From contig JAGWAA010000027.1 in the NCBI GenBank assembly GCA_018302165.1, positions 1 to 8,035 of the forward strand: a DNA stretch of 8,035 bases, given 5' to 3'. A program made the translations under genes and the position numbers. This document shows, in pieces, positions 5,868 to 8,035 of this stretch (the stretch's first letter is position 1; every line of letters starts with the position of its first letter). The notes beneath the pieces were generated by a model. That model had not been told where the DNA came from. It ran no database searches and worked only from the letters and a program-made list of their open reading frames with translations. The stretch comes from Candidatus Woesearchaeota archaeon (GTDB lineage: Archaea > Nanobdellota > Nanobdellia > SCGC-AAA011-G17 > GW2011-AR17).

Positions 5868-6104
5868 ATGGAAACAAAACAAATTAGTTTAGTAATGCCA
5901 TTAGCATTATTAGAAGCAACAAAAGAATATTCTGAAGAATATGGATATCGAACCGTTCAAGAACTTATAATTGATATTTTAAGAAAAAAAATAATTTTAG
6001 AAAATAATGAAAGATATAAAGAAATTGAAGAAAATATGAAAAAGGGCATAGGAGTAAAAAAATTTTCTCAAAAAGAAGCAATTAAATATATTAGAGGATT
6101 ATAA
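5868..6104 (+). CDS. Antitoxin, ribbon-helix-helix-like DNA-binding protein
   Basis: This 78-residue protein begins with a short beta-strand pattern (KQISLVMP, residues 4-11), then helix A (about 12-24) and helix B (about 28-42), the layout of a ribbon-helix-helix (MetJ/Arc) repressor. The sequence resembles archaeal antitoxins that pair with RelE/ParE toxins. The charged C-terminal half (about 43-78, ending FSQKEAIKYIRGL) would be the part that wraps and neutralises the toxin. The stop overlaps the toxin start by 1 nt (TAATG), which indicates translational coupling and a fixed ratio of the two proteins. There is no Shine-Dalgarno before ATG 5868, so its transcript is probably leaderless. It likely binds the 10-bp repeats just upstream. 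The fold is inferred from pattern rather than strong motif identity. Confidence 0.78.
   Translation: METKQISLVMPLALLEATKEYSEEYGYRTVQELIIDILRKKIILENNERYKEIEENMKKGIGVKKFSQKEAIKYIRGL
6093..6097 (+). promoter_or_regulatory. Internal ribosome-binding site for the toxin gene
   Basis: AGAGG lies within the last antitoxin codons, 6 nt before the toxin ATG at 6104. It contrasts with the leaderless first gene and fits the archaeal rule that internal operon genes use a Shine-Dalgarno sequence. It supports ATG 6104 as the toxin start. Confidence 0.55.
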
Positions 6105-6358
6105 TGCCCTATATTATAGAATTTAGTGATGAATTTGAAAAATCATTTCAGAAGTTAAAAAAGAAAGATAAAAATATTGCAAACCAAATAGAAAAAAAAA
6201 TAATTTCAATCATTGAAAATCCAGAGCATTATAAACCATTAAGAAACATTTTAGCTGGATATCGAAGAATTCATTTTGGAAGTTTTATTTTAATTTATAA
6301 AATAGAAAAAGAAACAATCAAAATAATTTCTCTTGATCATCATGATAAAGCTTACTAA
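6104..6358 (+). CDS. relE: RelE/ParE-superfamily toxin
   Basis: This 84-residue protein has the RelE/ParE layout: a first strand (PYIIEFSDEF), a helical hairpin rich in Lys (about 10-38), ENPEHYKPLRNILAGYRRIHFGSFILIYKI at about 38-67, and the C-terminal LDHHDKAY. The KPLR...GYRRIHFG stretch with Arg47, Arg54 and Arg55 is the basic face that RelE-type toxins use on the ribosome, and the HHDxAY end is common in archaeal members. RelE homologues cut mRNA at the ribosomal A site; ParE homologues inhibit gyrase. The archaeal-style sequence favours RelE, but this is not proven. The gene overlaps the antitoxin by 1 nt and its TAA overlaps the stop of the convergent surface-protein gene by 4 nt. It looks intact. 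Confidence 0.88.
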   Translation: MPYIIEFSDEFEKSFQKLKKKDKNIANQIEKKIISIIENPEHYKPLRNILAGYRRIHFGSFILIYKIEKETIKIISLDHHDKAY

Positions 6359-7467
6359 TATCTCTTCAAAAATAATACTATTCCAACAACAACTATCAAA
6401 ACCGCAAATAAACTCAAAAAAATACTAAAAAAATCTTTTTCTGGATTAACATTAACGCTATACAAATCTTGATATACTCCTTCACCACTATCAACAATTA
6501 TCAAAATATTATTCAATCCTTGATTTTCAGGTTTTAAAGTAAAATAAATCTCTCCAGTTTTTCCAGAAGGAATTGTAACATCATCACCAACATTAGACTC
6601 CATCCCAGCAATTTCTAATGAAAAATCTTTACTAACTTCAGCTAAATTAGTAATTTGTACCTTGAAAGTTTTTTCTTCATCCACATATAAATCTTTAATA
6701 TTTGAAACTGACACAAAAACATTTTCATCAAATCTAGCTTCACCAAGCACATTTAGATATGCATCACCATAAGATTTAGAATTCCCATAATCAACTTGTA
6801 TTTCTACAGAATAATCTCCACCACGAGCATCGTTAGGAACAACCAAATATATTGTAGAAACATCTTCTTCATCACCAGAATCCAATTCATCCAAATAAAC
6901 TCTTCCATTAATTCCTAAATCAGGAATAGAAGCAGTAATTTTAATATTTTCTTCATCATTTTCACCATAATTAGCAAGCCTTACTTTAACACTAAGATAC
7001 TCTCCAGGCCCAATAGTTTCAGAACTTAAAATAACATCCTGAACCTTAATTCTATGCTCTTCTTGTTCTAAAAATAAAGTATAAGATTCTTCTTCTCTAT
7101 CTTGATTATCATAAATTTCAACATGCAAAGTATATTCATTACTTGAAACATCCAAATCTTCAGGAACTTCCAAATACAAAACTTTTCTATAAGAAACATC
7201 ATCCTCAACTTCAAAAAGCTCAGATGCATCCTCAATACTTCCATATTGATAACCACCAATCCAAGCACTAACTCTTACATCAGTATTATCCCCTGTTCCA
7301 GATAAAAAAACCTCAATTTGAGCATTATTCCCTAATTCTACTTGCACCAAATTATTTTCAGTTAAAATTCCATTAACATAAACTGCATCAATTTTGTAAT
7401 CATCTGAATCAGCATAAACTAAAAAAGAACATAACATAATTCCAATTAAAATCATCCATGGTTTCAT
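6355..7467 (-). CDS. Cell-surface protein with beta-sandwich repeats and C-terminal membrane anchor
   Basis: This is a 370-residue secreted protein. Residues 1-19 are a signal peptide (MKPWMILIG... ending VYA), with likely cleavage after Ala19. The body (20-345) is acidic and appears to hold three beta-sandwich modules: about 24-135, 139-241 and 247-341. The second has the pattern of CARDB/NEW3-type domains (GPGEYLSVKVRLANYGEND ... GGDYSVEIQVDYG), and the third repeats it (VDEEKTFKVQITNLAE ... GKTGEIYFTLKP). A transmembrane helix at about 346-367 and a KRY tail anchor it with the body outside. Similar proteins in DPANN genomes are often labelled putative S-layer proteins; that function is not shown here. 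It lies 27 nt downstream of another surface-protein gene on the same strand, so they may form one operon. The start is set by the signal peptide. Confidence 0.8.
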   Translation of the reverse strand: MKPWMILIGIMLCSFLVYADSDDYKIDAVYVNGILTENNLVQVELGNNAQIEVFLSGTGDNTDVRVSAWIGGYQYGSIEDASELFEVEDDVSYRKVLYLEVPEDLDVSSNEYTLHVEIYDNQDREEESYTLFLEQEEHRIKVQDVILSSETIGPGEYLSVKVRLANYGENDEENIKITASIPDLGINGRVYLDELDSGDEEDVSTIYLVVPNDARGGDYSVEIQVDYGNSKSYGDAYLNVLGEARFDENVFVSVSNIKDLYVDEEKTFKVQITNLAEVSKDFSLEIAGMESNVGDDVTIPSGKTGEIYFTLKPENQGLNNILIIVDSGEGVYQDLYSVNVNPEKDFFSIFLSLFAVLIVVVGIVLFLKRY

Positions 7468-7490
7468 ATTAAAAAAATATAAAAGAAGAA

Positions 7491-7499
7491 TAAATTAAA
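7491..7499 (-). promoter_or_regulatory. Possible TATA-like element overlapping the upstream stop codon
   Basis: The minus strand reads TTTAATTTA, centred 28 nt before the ATG at 7467 and overlapping the TAA at 7495-7497 of the upstream gene. A stronger-looking TTTTATATTT at about 7477-7486 is only some 14 nt from the ATG, too close for that start. Cotranscription from upstream remains possible. Confidence 0.3.
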
Positions 7500-8035
7500 A
7501 AAGGTTTCTAAAAAAAGAAACAATTTTCTCCCAAAAAGTCAAGTTTTCAACATTTATTACTGAATTACTTGAACCTTCAATATCTAAATTGAAAGCAGTT
7601 TCGTAATTAATATCCTCATTATTGATTTTTACAATCAATGGATATCTTCCTGTTTCTAAACTTTCTGGAACTTCAACTGTATAAACAACACTACCAAGTT
7701 CAGATCTATCTAAATCTTCAAAATTATAGACATAATCTTCTCCTTCAAAAATCAAAGTTACTTTAATGTTTTCTGCATCATAACTATTATCATTTTGCAT
7801 TTCAACATAAACTTTAATTTCATCATCATTCCCATTGCTTAGATCTTTTGCATTTAATACAGTTACATATTGCACTTTCAATAGTCCACCTTCAAAGTTA
7901 CTTGGGATGTATTCATCTTCATCACAGATGCCATTTTCATTTTCATCATCGCAAACATCATTGACTTCAACTTCAAATGAAGTACAATCACTTAATTCGC
8001 CATCTGAAACGCAAACATCTACATCATATTCCCCA
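7495..8035 (-). CDS. Large surface protein, C-terminal part (partial, runs off right edge)
   Basis: The minus-strand frame is open from the window edge to TAA at 7495-7497, giving 179 visible residues. No start lies inside: the in-frame TTG at 7881 is internal. The order is: the end of an Ig/cadherin-like repeat (GEYDVDVCVSDGELSDCTSFEVEV, the familiar 'GxYxVxVxVSDGxxS' pattern), then a calcium-loop-like segment DENENGICDEDE between two cysteines (nt 7912-7947), then a CARDB/NEW3-like beta-sandwich (about KVQYVTVLNAKDL to FNLDIEG) related to those of the next gene. The C-terminus is a short aromatic, amphipathic segment (FWEKIVSFFRNLF), not a transmembrane helix. The protein is strongly acidic. 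A structural envelope or adhesion role is likely. The amino-terminal part is unseen, so size and secretion signal are unknown. Confidence 0.75.
   Translation of the reverse strand, partial: GEYDVDVCVSDGELSDCTSFEVEVNDVCDDENENGICDEDEYIPSNFEGGLLKVQYVTVLNAKDLSNGNDDEIKVYVEMQNDNSYDAENIKVTLIFEGEDYVYNFEDLDRSELGSVVYTVEVPESLETGRYPLIVKINNEDINYETAFNLDIEGSSNSVINVENLTFWEKIVSFFRNLF
7912..7947 (-). other. EF-hand-like calcium-binding loop in the partial surface protein
   Basis: The 12 residues DENENGICDEDE place Asp at position 1, Asn at 3 and 5, Gly at 6, Asp at 9 and Glu at 12, the ligand positions of an EF-hand or dockerin-type loop. A cysteine lies just before the loop and another within it, so a disulfide may brace it. 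The loop sits between two beta domains, where calcium could stiffen the joint. Calcium binding is inferred from the pattern only. Confidence 0.45.

Noticed and set aside
7495..7881. Complete 128-residue gene starting at TTG 7881
   Set aside because: The frame continues open to the window edge with protein-like sequence (Ig-like repeat end and calcium-type loop), so TTG is internal.
1..8035. tRNA, rRNA, insertion-sequence ends or phage attachment sites
   Set aside because: No cloverleaf, conserved rRNA segment, transposase gene or terminal inverted repeats were found by reading both strands. No stretch longer than about 300 nt lacks a gene.

Overview
The window looks like a short piece of a small, AT-rich archaeal genome, most likely a DPANN lineage such as Pacearchaeota or Woesearchaeota. 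Three things point there. Most genes from about 420 onward have a TATA-like box about 25-30 nt upstream of the ATG and no Shine-Dalgarno, as expected for leaderless archaeal mRNAs. Surface proteins of archaeal type are abundant, including a subtilase with a CGDGTC cysteine cluster, a poly-Gly linker and a PGF-pre-PGF domain. Packing is also very tight, with convergent genes overlapping by 4 nt and codirectional genes spaced by 27 nt. The lineage is an inference; the window holds no rRNA or other marker gene.

The first ~316 bases do not match the rest. They carry the 3' end of secD and only the first ~50 codons of secF, in the bacterial order secD-secF. There is a GGAG ribosome-binding site, a repeat-rich spacer, and higher GC (about 35% by hand count, against sampled downstream lines of 22-32%). 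Immediately to the right, a leftward gene fragment has its own promoter and start at 422 but also lacks its 3' part. Both genes lose their 3' ends at about 310-325, which suggests a rearrangement or an assembly chimera there.

From 482 to 4971 come a leftward GNAT acetyltransferase, a divergent promoter region, a 1026-residue secreted and membrane-anchored subtilisin-like protease, and a DUF1385/YqhQ-like membrane protein. A leftward RecB/Cas4-like PD-(D/E)XK nuclease with a probable Fe-S cluster overlaps the end of the DUF1385 gene.

From 5778 to 6358, a second divergent promoter region with 10-bp tandem repeats drives a two-gene toxin-antitoxin module: a ribbon-helix-helix-like antitoxin and a RelE/ParE-type toxin. 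From 6355 to the right edge lie two leftward cell-surface protein genes with beta-sandwich repeats. The first is complete, with a signal peptide and C-terminal anchor. The second runs off the window. The subtilase and these two proteins probably belong to the cell envelope. The nuclease, the toxin-antitoxin pair and the acetyltransferase have no visible functional link to them. Most of the window is readable as known families; no clearly undescribed multi-gene system could be shown.
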